Position numbers and translations under genes: made by a program. Positions 25,670-39,043 of a DNA stretch of 64,000 nucleotides are shown here, one piece after another; position 1 is the stretch's first letter; every line of letters begins with the position of its first letter. A model generated the notes under the pieces. That model was not told where the DNA came from. It ran no database searches and saw only the letters and a list, made by a program, of their open reading frames with translations. The stretch is from Lingula anatina (Eukaryota > Brachiopoda > Lingulata > Lingulida > Lingulidae), in assembly GCF_001039355.2 (NCBI RefSeq), contig NW_019774025.1:553648-617647 (forward strand). The letters run 5' to 3'.

Positions 25670-26853
25670 ACAAGGTTTAAGAGTGGAAAATATTTCAAAG
25701 AGCAAAAATAGAATGAATACACGAGAATATCTTTTCGTATCAAGAAGTACTTAGCAACTTCGCAAAAGAAATGTTATTTGTTTACTCTCCTTCAAAACTA
25801 AAGTTTTGGAATACAGTTGAAAAAAATGCATATCACCGCATCGGTCAGCAAAAGGCTGCATTATATTCTTTTAATAAAATCATCTAGACGACAGCAATAA
25901 TATTGACCTCAAAGTAAATACGCAACGACAAAAGAACTCTAAGCTCAAAAACCATTGTCAACCTTCCTTACGCACATACATACTAGAGTAAAAGCTGAAA
26001 AGCAAACAACTTCCACACCTTTATACGTATACTCGTATAACAAACGACTATGACTGCCACTATAGTGCTGGTGAAACCCAAGTGGAATAGTGCTCTTTTC
26101 TTCTCTGCAACTTGACCAGAGGCAAGAGTGGAATATGTCTACCAAAGATTTGCAAAGATTCCGAGGGGGTAGGTACTTCACAACGGAGGCTTAGTATATG
26201 GATATTTCACTAGTAAACGAACAAAAACCCTGTTAGAGATGCGGCTTAAAAGATTCTGAAAGGAACGTCAGGGCCTATTTTTTTGCCATACGAAATATAT
26301 GTTTTGGGATAATTTGTATAATCACTACTATGATAAGTTATGATATATCTTCTTAAGGGTCCCTTCTTTCTTGTTGATGGACAGCACGTAGTGGCCTATT
26401 TAATGGATACAGTTTTGATATGAAGCATAGGGCATGTCAGTTCATTTCGGTCCCATTTAGTTTTATGCTGTACGGTGTACCGGTATATGTTTATAGGGAA
26501 AGCAGTTATCAGAGACACATGAATAATTGTGAATCATCGAATGATGTAACTGCATCTTTACAAATTTTATATATAACAAACGACCCGTTATAAGTTACAA
26601 CAATCGTGTAAGAATTTATGTGCGTGGACATTACAATACGCTTATTGTTGAATGGGTTATGGCAACCTGGTAAACACCCTACTGGCTGGAAATGAGACCA
26701 ATTCTTGACCAGTGGTCAAATTCAAACACCACTTTATGCTTCATTAATCTTCAATATGATGGCTAGTTGTGCAGATATACATATGTAACGAACTTAGGGG
26801 GAAAAGAATGACACATGAATGATAGCTTTAATCAGTCAGGAATAGTCCGAAAT

Positions 26854-27159
26854 GAGGGCCCCATTGGGTATTTGCGTTACGCGTGAAAGCCACTTTTTAT
26901 TTTCCGAGATGTAAAACGTTCACATAATTTAACGTGCTCTGTGAAGCACCCTATTCCCGTGACTCGTGAATGCGACTTTTTATTTTTCGCTCTGTGTGAG
27001 ACGAAGTCATTAATTTAGATCCGGTGATTCGTGATTTTCAGGATTTTCGGCTCGCATTATCAGTGATATATGATTATGAATAAAGTTTATTTATTGTGGT
27101 TTGTGAACCGATGAATTTATTTCCCGTGAACTGAGATCATTACCCCCAAGGGGAGCCTC
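26854..27159. mobile_element. Inverted-repeat element with internal CGTGAA repeats
   Basis: The ends GAGGGCCCCATTGGGTA and TACCCCCAAGGGGAGCCTC are imperfect inverted repeats. Inside, CGTGAAAGCCACTTTTTATT and CGTGAATGCGACTTTTTATT repeat about 83 bp apart, and further GTGA-type words follow. No ORF. It is likely a MITE, or a satellite-derived unit within one. Confidence 0.5.
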
Positions 27160-27187
27160 CGAATCTGCGTACTCAAGCACTTTTGTA

Positions 27188-27240
27188 TGCAAAAAAAAAA
27201 AAAAAAAAAAAGATNCAAAAAAAAAAAAAAAAAAAAAGAT
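27188..27240. other. Poly-A tract duplicated around an N
   Basis: The same poly-A run ending AGAT stands on either side of the single N at 27215. This looks like two contig ends that overlap but were not merged. Confidence 0.7.
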
Positions 27241-29181
27241 ACATTAAAAATTATCAAAAATGCCTGAGCAAAAATGCATTAAAAATAATATAAGGGCTAG
27301 AGCTCGATTTTTCGGACTAAGCCTCGAAGTCCCACTAATAGTTCTCTCTGACTTTTTTTGGCACTTCCACTTCAGAGCAACGATAAGTATGACACTAGTA
27401 TTAGATTTTAAAAACGGAAAAATGTACACTCTCTTTAAAGTAATAAAAACAGTCAACGAATAAAAACAAACGGCAAAAATAATTCCACGTTTAGGGGTTA
27501 GTAACTATTCTGTGCACACACTTTTAATGCAGTGGAAGCAGCAATCGATTAGTAGATTGGTTACTTCATTGAAAAATGCAACGGCCGAAAGTTTGTTGAT
27601 TTAACTAAAGTGCGTTTGTATGCATCATTGAACAAAAGAGTGACGTGGGACGTTTTCAGCCAGTACCGGACATTTCTCCTCAAAGCTAGAGTGGCTTAGG
27701 ATATCTTGTGTTGAAAAAGTGCTTTTAAACATAAATACAAGAAATTAATTCGCTTTCTTCAACCTTTTTGAGAATGTCAACGCGAGGGTTACCACTGACC
27801 ATTTGGCTCGGGCAGTTCTGGGTTGCAATGGAGAGACGAAGTGAAGATGCCTTTTAGATGGGGAAGAAATACCGGAGAATTTGCTGATATTCAAGGTCTG
27901 ATATCCAGGGTGGGAGGCTAAATTATTTCCGGAAATATAAGTTTCCGTATAATGCGCGTAACTTCAAGGTCTTAGCTGTGTCCATTTTGTCATGACAAAG
28001 ATGTAAAAGATGAGGTAACGCAAACAAAATTACGTTAGTTTTTATATTTTATTGATCGCATGGCATATCTTGATCGATAAAATATTTTATTTCTATGAAT
28101 GTGTTTTACTACACCATTTAAGTCAATAATTTCAATAAATAGATATTTCTTTAATTGTAATTTATCTTCATGAGACCAGTGACATTTCACAAAAAAGAAT
28201 AATAATTTTAAAAAATTGAGAACATTTTAATATGTGATATATTAAAATGTGAATACATGTAGGTATTGTTGCACAGCAATGAAAATATACATGTATGATT
28301 TAGTTTTGATATGATGAAAATATATAAATGCTTAATTTTGATTTCTACAGTTTTCTGAGGCAGGCCAAACATTTCTATACCTTATGTAGAGCCCATAAGC
28401 TACCAGAAATTAGAACTGTAGAACTTTTAATGACTAAAACTCCAAGAACACTGACAAATTTCAAGAAAAATTTATAAACCTAAGAACTGACACTTCTTTG
28501 ATATAATTCTAATACAGATCCATTATCAATGTTATCTAAAAACTCCTTTCTGTAATCATTCTTAATGTTTATAGCTGTTTTTTTATTGTATTCACTATTA
28601 TACAGTCTAACTGTTAATTGCACATAGATATTATCAATTAACTATTTATCTTGAAGAAAGAAAGATAAGTCTCAGTTAGGACATAATGACGATTGCATGA
28701 CAAACAGCAATAACATATTATAAAATGTCAGTTTCTCCTTATCAGTGTGAATAAAGACTTTATAAGACCATCAATCACCTAGCATACAATCATATCTTAA
28801 GGCACTCATTCATAGTATCATGGCATAAAAGAAGTGAAAAATAGTAAAAGTTCCTGTAAAAATACCATTTTGTGCAAATTTCATAATTCCAGTACTCAAA
28901 ATGAATTTGGTACTGTGATACTATGAGGCATAGATATGGACCATTTTAAATAAAATTTCACTAATGTTTGTCATCAAAAGTTCTACACTACAGATAACAA
29001 AACCAGAGCTATAGCTGGCAATGACAGTAAACCTAACATTTCACTTTGTGTCAGCAGAGAAGCAAGTGTAGAAAGTATCCTTTTATTTACAGGTTTATGA
29101 TCCTGATATGGTAAATGCTTAGACATTAAATACTCAGACATGATACTAGTTGTGATAAATCAATTTTCTTTTTTTTTTCAG

Positions 29182-32100
29182 AGGAAAAAGATGACCTCTA
29201 CCTAACAGAAGCAAATACGAAAAAGTTGCGGATTGGAACATATGCCATTTTAGCACAGCTTCCCAGTCGTAAGGCTTTTATCTCTGATCTGGGTACCTCT
29301 ATGACAAGAAAAATGTTACGAAGAGACCAAGCCAAATCACACCCATACCCTATGAAAAAGAACAAGATTGACCCCCGCCACCTTGGAAGGAATGTGGACA
29401 AATTTAGCAGCAAGAATAATCTGGTGGACATTGAATTGGGGGACTATCATGGTGCGGATGCAGCCATGGATGAGAAAGAACAATACCATCAGAAGAAGCA
29501 TATTAGAGATATGCCTACATCGATTGCCATGAAGAAAGTTATAAGGTAAGACTTCATGTTTTTCTTTATTTATGTAGTATTTTGTAGTATGTGTATTCAT
29601 TTATGCAGTAATCATGATGTGCTTTAACAGACAGTTCATGGGATTAGAGACAGAAAAAAAATAGGCACAAGCCTATAGGCAGGAATAGGGGAGTGGGGAT
29701 AGGCCTTTTTTCTGGGAAAAGTTCTTCTCTGAAATAATCTGATCTAGATTTTTTGTACAGAAGGCAAAATTTTGTAGTAAAAAGGCCAACATTTTTTACA
29801 ATTTCCCATTAGTTACCCATTCAACCACTAATTTACATGTACGTAGACTCTGGTAAAAGTACTCTATTAAGACATATTTTTCGAACAATTTATGCCTCAA
29901 TACCAACTTACCTTTCACACCCAATAAAAGTCATTTTTTAAACCTGGAGTAATTGCTGTAATAGTAGTACAATAAGACTTTGAATTGTTAGCATAAGCTA
30001 CATGAAAAAGACAATGTCAGAAAAAAATTTGTAATAAATAATAGAGCATATAGGTGCATGAAATAATTTAAAAAAAGTTATGATTGTTTACATTATCCTC
30101 ATTTCAGTAAGGGAATCAATTAGATCAATTATAACAACATGCTACTTCATTTGAAAATTTTCTTGGAAGTTTACATATTATAATTTGTATATGCAAGTTA
30201 ACTACCAGTACAAGGTGATTTATTTTGATGTATAGACAACTTGAATTTCTATCAGCCCATTGAAAAATGTTTTCCATTAAAACTCTGGCATATTTTAATT
30301 TACACCTTACTTCACTCGTTTTACAAGAAACAATCAATACATCAACAAGATTCAATATTCATGCAATCTAAAAGTGCACCACTTAAACAACAGCAAAAAA
30401 GTTTGATAAAAAAGAAAATGTAAATACATAACTGTTACAGCCTTCTTGGTGTGGTTAACAAATCTTTGATAAACTGTTTAATTGAGGATATTTCAAGGAG
30501 CACAAATGTGTGGGTATATAGCTGTGTTATGTAAGGACCTCTGTGTAAAAAGTTCAAGAAATGAATTCATATATCTTAAAAACCCATCCCTGTTGCTCCC
30601 CGATCCCCATCTATTTTTTAAAATATCATATCCACATATTTGAGTAATGCCTGTTTGCCTTTTCTTCTGAAATGAATTTTTGTGATTTAAAAATTTTTAT
30701 ATGCTATGATTTGTCATAATAATTCAGCATAAATATGGTGAGATTAAGAAACTGAAGTTAGACTTTCCAGCAGTCTTGTAATACACCTGCAATTTTAATA
30801 TGCATTTCAAGTTCACATTCGCGTTCCTTGCGAAATACAACAGCTTTACTATTAGCTACAAAGCCACTAGATAGAACATATAGCACAATATACTTGAAAA
30901 CTAAGTTCAATACCAATGTGAAGTCTTAATGCGGTCAATACACAAACTTATAAGTACTTGAACACTTGGCAAAATATTGTGTACCCGTTGCTAGGTGCTT
31001 TGTTAAGCTGTATATTGTAATCACATAAAGACATGCAGAGAAGGCTGAAATGGTAGACGTTATACCTGGCCTTTAGTATGAGCCGTAAGTGGGGCACAGG
31101 ATATTAGATTATACAGATATGTACACAATACAACCCTATACCTGTAAAAAAAAACGCTTTAAAACTCCCTGCAAACAAACATAAGGTCTAAACATAGCTT
31201 GGGGAGGAAAAACATTTTTTATAAAGAAAGGTGTTAAAAAGCATTATGAATCCTGGCTGTTGACATCATTTAGGGTTGGCGTAACCGGAAACTCAATGTT
31301 TTTATTGTTCTCCAAAAAATTTCGAGATAAAAAAATCTTATGTTGACTCTGTGGTTGCATTACACTGCATTGTTAGAAAGGCTTTTATTCTTCCCTGCAT
31401 TTTGACCTGTGTTGTAACACCTGTACTATAGGTCTATAGAGGTACTGGCAGTCTGCTGAAAATTTACTAACCCAAAACTCGACAACTTATATATATAGTA
31501 CAATTATTTTAAGGAAACAACCAGTATGCACAATTAACTTATTTCCAAAAAGTATTGTTTGCAACAGAAAAAGTTAGTAAATTAAAAATGCAAAATAAAT
31601 TTTAACCCGATTTCTGGTGGTCTTTTTCAAGTCTGGAGTATACATACCTGTACATAATTTTTTTCACAAAATTTTACTTGTTGTTTTAGTCCAGAAAAAA
31701 ATTTATAGTTTGTTCACCTATCCTTGGCCTATTTTTTTTTTCTAACACATATTTCATTGTATATTTTGTCTACTGGTATATTTGTTCCAAACAGCATTTC
31801 CTGCTCTTTCCTTTTTTAAAAGCAGCTTTATTTTTACCCATGTGCAGTCAATAATCTTTTACAATAAAAAAAATGATTATAGATTAAGTACAGTAGGTTT
31901 ATTTCCGTCAAGATTAATTTGATATTCAAAGTTGCTATTTTTTCACCTATTGATTATTGTTTTCAAAAAGAATGAAAAATCCTGTTAAGTCTGAAAAGTC
32001 TATTTGAAAAGTCTATTTTTGTGGATTGCTATTAACTTGAGGCAATGTTAGACATTGTCACTGAAGATACAATTGAAATCTTCACTTAAGAGGATCAATG

Positions 32101-35100
32101 TGTTACATCCCTTGTTATTTTCTATCTAATTGATAAAGTAACCCTTAATTAAATAAAGAGATGTGAATTTAGCAAACCTCACTACAAAAGTCAACTTGAA
32201 AAGAATTGAAAGTAATATTTGCTTTGTAGCTTGTGCTATGGGAATTTCATTCGCACTATTCTATCTTTGACATCTGATGTCATACTTCATGTGTTAATAA
32301 TGATCAATGGCACACAGTTAGGGCCAATTCCCTGTCCAGTTACTAGGAACCTGAAACCATTTTCACCCACTAAGGTTGTATGGATACAGAGGACCAGCCC
32401 ACATAACGGGATCATTATCACGGCTGGATGTCAATAAAGTAACTACCTGTGTATAAGATAGGTTCAGTATTAACATTCAGGTAGACAAGCATGCAGTCAA
32501 CAAAATAGATTAAAGATGTGGGTGGAAAAAAAGTGTCCTTATCAAGCTCTAGGATGAAATGGAACTTCACTTGGCTATAATTTAAACAAGATGCAGATAT
32601 TGTAGTTGCCGTCAAATGGAAAGACAAGTTAGTTGAAGAAAGCAGGACATACTTGACTAACTAACAATTCAGATGTGGTTATGGTAGTTGTTGTCAGTTC
32701 GAAAGATAAGTCAGTGAATTGATTANAGCTCTAGGATGAAATGGAACTTCACTTGGCTATAATTAAAACAAGATGCAGATATTGTAGTTGCCATCAAATG
32801 GAAAGACAAGTCAGTTGAAGAAAGCAGGACATACTTGACTAACTAACAATTCAGATGTGGTTATGGTAGTTGTTGTCAGTTTGAAAGATAAGTCAGTGAA
32901 TTGATTGCTGGTACCACTAATGGAAAGGTGATATGTAGTAATAGACTTTCGAAAGAGCATACAAAAACACCAATCAATTTCTTTTATCAGAAAGAAGTTT
33001 TGAATTTTATTGGCAACTGTGTTTGAACTGTGATAAAGTAAAGGACAATTATGCGTGTTGTAGTCTCTAGCGACGTAAAGTGTGTCAGACATATCTACAG
33101 ATAAAAGAAGCAGAATGATAAGACTTTAACTGATTTGTTGGCAGCTGAAACATTTATTCATGTTTGACATGTCTGCGAGAGATACAGGTGTAGAAAAAAC
33201 ATATGCGTACATACTGGAAGAAAGATGTCTGCATACTTTTACATGGAAGATGAGAGAGGATCTTTATAACTACAAACAGCTACACAATACATTCACAGGC
33301 ACTGGAAAAGTAACAGTGTGGGGTAGATGGATTGAAATCAACCATTGACATCAAGTATACTAGATTTGGATCAGCAAGCAACACATTCACGTGTGATCAG
33401 CATTTTTTCAGTATTCTGTGGCATTTTTATTTACAATGCAAAACCATATTCATTGATTTGACTATTGCTCAGGAGTATATATATATATATAAACAACCTT
33501 TGTTTAGTTGGTGTTTTGGAATGATACAGAAAACCAATACAATTCCACAAATAAGCTGCACCAATATTGATTCTATGGGTTGTATAATCCAGTAAGAATC
33601 CATATAATTTGTCGCTAAGTAAGATTGCTCTTCGTTAGCACAATGCACTTTGGAACGGACAGAGAACTGGGCAGTGTATGTACCAGCATGTAGCTGATTT
33701 TTCTGCAACGATGGAAACAAAGTCAAAGAATAAAGTCTTCCCAGCACCACAAGGACATAAGGATGACTTGGTGTTGGAGGAGTGCAGCATTAATGGATCG
33801 GTTTCTAAACGGAGCACATGGCATTATGAGCGAAGGCGTAAGAAGAAAGAAATACCAGACCCTCAAGCATCGTCATTGTTTAAACCAAAACGTGGACGTA
33901 ATGAACGAAGGCAAAATATTCAGACCAGGAAAAGGTGGCTTAATTTCTTATCAAACTATCCAATACTTTCATTGGTAGTTGCAAGTTATTTGTAATGAAA
34001 CTAAGATAATCAAAAGCACTTCTAAGAAAATTTTCAAACGTATTTAGACATAAAACAGGATAGGGCATTGAAAATGAATGTAGTAAGTTTTAAAAAATGA
34101 AAACGGTCATTTTAATGGCAAATCTAAGAAACTAAAAAAGTATGGAAACTTCAACAAAAGGTCAGTAAGTTTGGACTGTCATCATGCACCTGGGCAAAGC
34201 ATGCAGAAGGAAATCAATAACTAAGTGATATTGATTATATAAGTTTGAAATAGTTTTCCTCTGGTTTGTGATGATTTATTCAACTGTGCAATACCCAGGG
34301 CTTGTGTTGTTAGTACATAAGAACTGAATTAGGTGCAATATTTCTGGTACACATACAAAACAGAAATGCTAAATTAATTAGACAGCTTATCTATTATAGC
34401 AATTTAAACAAATGACTTAAATAGAATTTGCCTATTACTGTCAGAAAATGACCACTCTCACTTTTTAATGTTGAATATTATATACCTTCTCATCTAGATT
34501 AAACAAAACCCTCTGAGTTATGAAACCCTGCCCCAAATAACAGATATGCCATTTTGTATTTAAAAAAGTGTAAAAAAAATATCTTAAAAAATTTAGTGTT
34601 TATTATCATCTCTGCAGGCCATGAAGTAAAAAATAAGAATTAATTTCATTTAATAACATAAACACCTGCAATCATGTTTGCTGAAAAAGGTGCCATGTGA
34701 AAGGCCGAAATATTGGAGAACAAATAACTTATTCTTAAGTTTATTGTAACTTAAACAACTTCATTGGGTGGTTAATAATAATAATAATAATAGTAATAAT
34801 GCTTATTTATTTAGTTTTTTTTTTTTCGTGTGGACATCCATAAATGAGAGAACTGCAGTTATGGTGGGATAAGGGTGCTTAGAAAAGTAGCCGCAGAGGA
34901 ACGTGTCACTTGGACCCCATTCCTAGAGATTAGATCGATCTAACTAGATCGACCTAACTACCTGGGGGTTCACGCTAAATAGCTGTCAGCCAAGCGGGCA
35001 TGAAAGTTAATTACCCCCTTACAGTTTGTAGTAGGCAGGACGGACATTTAAGCCGGATTATCTGACAATAATCTAGTGAGACTCCACACGGGAATAAATG

Positions 35101-37006
35101 GATCTAAAATCTATGGGAATGTGCCCTTAGATGGTTTCTCAATGCAGCTGTGTTTCTGATGTGAAATGTGTTTGACTTAGAAATTTGGGGTATTTGTTTG
35201 TCCATAGACAGAGAAGTATTTGTGACAGTGATGCATTTTATTAAGTAATTCAGTTATAAATGGTATTAAGTAATTCAATTTATAATGGTTTATCTTCAGG
35301 GACAGACTAATGGCCAACAAGGTGTCCACTGTCACAGGCTGGGCTGGTTGGAAGTACCGAAGGAAGTTGGTAAGGCCATGATCAACAACGAATTCATTTA
35401 TATATAGTCTAAATAGAATGAAATCAGTCTTGTTATATTTACAAAAAAAAAAAAAAAAAAAAAAATCTTTTACAATCTGTCCAAATGATTAAAATTTATC
35501 TTGCTTTCAAATTGCATTTTTGCCCACATATAATATTTTATTCGATATTTTGTTATCAAACATTTTTAGTAGATATTTGCCATTTAGCCATCTACATGTA
35601 TAACCAGTAATTTAAGTATACAATATTATGAATGATATTATTTGTACAAAAAATCTGTTCTGAACTTTCATCCACATGCTTAATTGACAGAAATGAAAAC
35701 AAAAATAGCATTACATCCTTCTAACTTGAACATTTCAGGCCTACAACAAATTCAAGATTTCTGCAAGGGAGTTTTTTGGTTATTTTGAAGTATGGGGCAG
35801 TTCTTTCAAGAAGATAGAAGGTAATGTTGTTATGAAAAAATAAAATGGTCTAAACATTCATCCTGACATTTGTGTGAAATTGTGATTATTACAAAACAAG
35901 AAAAATATTCTTATGTAGACCAGCTGTAAATAAAATCTTAAAAGAGTTAAAATGCTCCAATCAGTCAGCTATTTAAAGAATTTTTAATCATTCAATCAAC
36001 ATTATTTTTAAACTGCACAGAATATGTTCCATCTTTTTTTTATTAAACCTAAATTAATTCTTTATTTTTTCTGTTTTCCAGGGCATTTTGGATCTGGTAT
36101 TTTGTCCTTTTTCACGTTCCTGAAGTGGCTATTTTTCCTCAATATTTACCTGGCTGTGATAGTTTTCACCTTTGTCACTTTGCCACAGGTTATTTTCAAC
36201 ACCCAAAGTGCATATTTCACTGGGAATAGTTCCAACCTAGACACAGCTATAGCGCTCGCTAATAACTGCTCAGAACAATATACTGTGAATATTACCACAG
36301 ATTGGAGATATCTCATTCTTGACTTCCTGCAAGGAACAGTAAGTTGTACATTTACTTCACAAAGTTGCTTTTTTTTCCACAATTTTAATCACATTAATTT
36401 TATAGGCCATTAGCCCATATTCATTGATAAAGTGTTGCCATAGACACTTATTTGAACAAGCAAACCTTTAAATAAATAAAGGAATTATTTGAAAATCTAT
36501 AGTAATAAAAATTCTACAGGCAAAATTTCAATGTCATCAAATTGGGTTTAGTTTATTGACTGACTGGTTGATTAATTGATTTAATCAATTGTATTTTCTT
36601 CAAAGGGCTGGATGGAGAAGACTGTACTGTTTATGGGGAATTACACTACAACTTCACTGTATATAGGGAGTTTTGATGCAGTATCATACTCATACAACAT
36701 GCCCCTGGCTTACCTGTGTGTGGTCGGAGCCTACCTTGGACTCAGTCTCCTCATGCTAATGCATCAGTAAGTAAAATTGTGAATTTTACAGATACTGTAT
36801 TTTTAAAATCATAATTTCTTGAAATTTGAACTTTTTTGTTAATTGGAAGCAACAAATTTTATAAGAAGGCTACTCTTTAGTTCTATTCCATGCAGCAAAA
36901 GCACCACAAATGCTTATAAAAAGATATTAGTTTCGTGATCATAAAATTATGTATCTGAAAGTTTGATAATTTTGCCCATTGAAAAGATTGAGTCATTGCC
37001 AAAACA

Positions 37007-37045
<39 letters not shown>

Positions 37046-39004
37046 GTCATGCCAATTATGACCAGTTCTAGAATATAACTTACATATCAAACTTGCTCGT
37101 AGTCTGTTTTGATATTGCCATGTCATGATCAAACGATGTAATTTTTTGCACCTAAAAGCTTCCTGCCTTTTATCTATTCCCCATGATTTCAAATGGTCCA
37201 CAAAACATTTATAATCCCATGATATTGGTTTTCTCCCATTACAGCACTGGAAAAGGTTTAAGAGAGAGCATGGTTAACAGTGAAGATAAATATTTCCAGC
37301 ATTGTAACAAAGTCTTTGGAGGTTGGGATTTCACACTCATGGATGATAATGCAGCAGAATTACGTCACAAGAGTTTACATTTTGAAATCACTGTAAGGAA
37401 CTCAAATGACAATTATAATTGCAATTTATAGTGTATATATATACACATTATAATTGGTGTAACAAAAAAAAAAAAAAAAAAAAAAAGAAAAGAAAAATAC
37501 AAAATGTATAAGAGTATTTGCTTGAAAACTTTTGCTAGCTTGAAGCCTATGTGATGATTCACAGGAGAGGTTAACGTTAAGTAGAGCATAATTTATAGAT
37601 TTTTGATATACAGTATCTTTTTCAAGTATTCAAGTGTTTACCAAACTTACTGCATGTCTTTAAGGGCCATAATTTTTGCTATCTTTATTTTAGGCTGATT
37701 TACGAGAGGAACGTGATGCACATCGGAGGCAAAATCGGTCTGGCTGTAAAAGATTTGGGTTAGGTTTACTTCGCGTTTTTATCAATCTTTTTGTACTGGC
37801 AGTGCTGGGGGGTTCTGGATATCTCATTTACTACGTGCAGGTCAAAGTCACAGAGGTAAGGGCAAAAGCAATCGGTTTAAATTTATTATATTTTTTAAAA
37901 TGCAAAATAAATAATTATTTTCAATGTTTCATAAATTTGGTCAAAAAAATAGTTGTCCTTTTCCAGTTGGTAGGTGTATTGTTTTGTAACTGATTACATT
38001 TAAAACTTGATATTACATCTTCCATCTGTAAAATTGAGATATGCTCCTAATTTATAATTAGTAAATCCAAAATATTCAAGTGCACTGTTTCCAGTTCCAT
38101 TCAGTTGCAGTTTGCAGTACCTTTTCTTTTCTTAACTAATTGACATACTGTTTTGTATTAAAAGAAAGCTAGCTGTGATTGTTTAGCACAATATGACTAC
38201 GTTTTATTATCAGTTAATAACACATATTAAACCCAGTGCTTTATCAACTGTGTAATATCAAATTTTTTTCAAGCTTACTCAAGGCTTGGACTACAACACC
38301 TATGGGACATTTATCCAGCTTCTAATCCAGTTTACTCCCTCCACAACCATTACATTATTGAATGTCATTGTTCCATTCATGTTTGAGAAAGTGGTGGGTG
38401 GAGAAGACTATTCACCGATGTTTGAAGTACAAATTACACTGGTTAGGTATGAATAGAACCGTTATTATTTTATTTTATTGCCCTGTGAAAATCATTAAAC
38501 ATGAATTTTTTAAAATTAATATTTCGGGAGCCAAAGGATATAGCAAAAGAGTGAATGTTTTAGTTGTTCCTTGATTGTCTCTCCAGAGTTGTTAACTTTT
38601 GGTTTCTTTGGCATTCCTTTAAAAGATTTATAAATTTTTTTTTTACAGTTAAAATTTTACTGTTTTCATTTATATATATATACATGTATATTAGTATTGA
38701 ACATCTGATTCAGTCTTTTTTGCTTCTCTTCCAGAGTTGTGTTCCTGAAACTTGCCTCTCTGGCAGTACTTATAGCGACCATCTACATAGAAGTGACATG
38801 TGCCACCAAAGACACTTGCAATGTGGGCATTTCACCGTGCCCCTCTATAGAGGTGGGTCTTTAGTCTAGGAACGATGCTTGGTATAATGTTGGTCGCTCA
38901 CCAATCTCTATCATTGTCTTTGTTGATTAATATTATACTGGTATGTAGTTCTGCAGCCTTTTTGAATTAAGCATCTTTTAAACTAACATCATCATAATCA
39001 TCAC

Positions 39005-39043
<39 letters not shown>

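Larger units (their letters stand above)
22661..29181. other. Gene-poor stretch before the TMC exons
   Basis: No exon I can support with confidence. It holds a possible first exon at about 23133, a 196-bp tandem duplication, a family-A foldback element, an (AG)n run, a 300-bp inverted-repeat element at 26.9 kb and an N flanked by poly-A at 27215. The missing 5' coding exon or exons of the TMC gene probably lie here. Confidence 0.6.
29546..35299 (+). other. Long TMC intron (5.75 kb)
   Basis: It joins exons 29182-29545 and 35300-35369 in phase 2. It contains a contig-overlap duplication around the N at 32726, a possible alternative first exon at 33678-33934, an (AAT)n run near 34773 and a foldback element at 34912-35128. 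The rest is AT-rich and featureless to me. Confidence 0.7.

Noticed and set aside
32811-33092. 93-codon minus-strand frame in the TMC intron
   Set aside because: It overlaps the contig-overlap duplication and has no motif or splice support.
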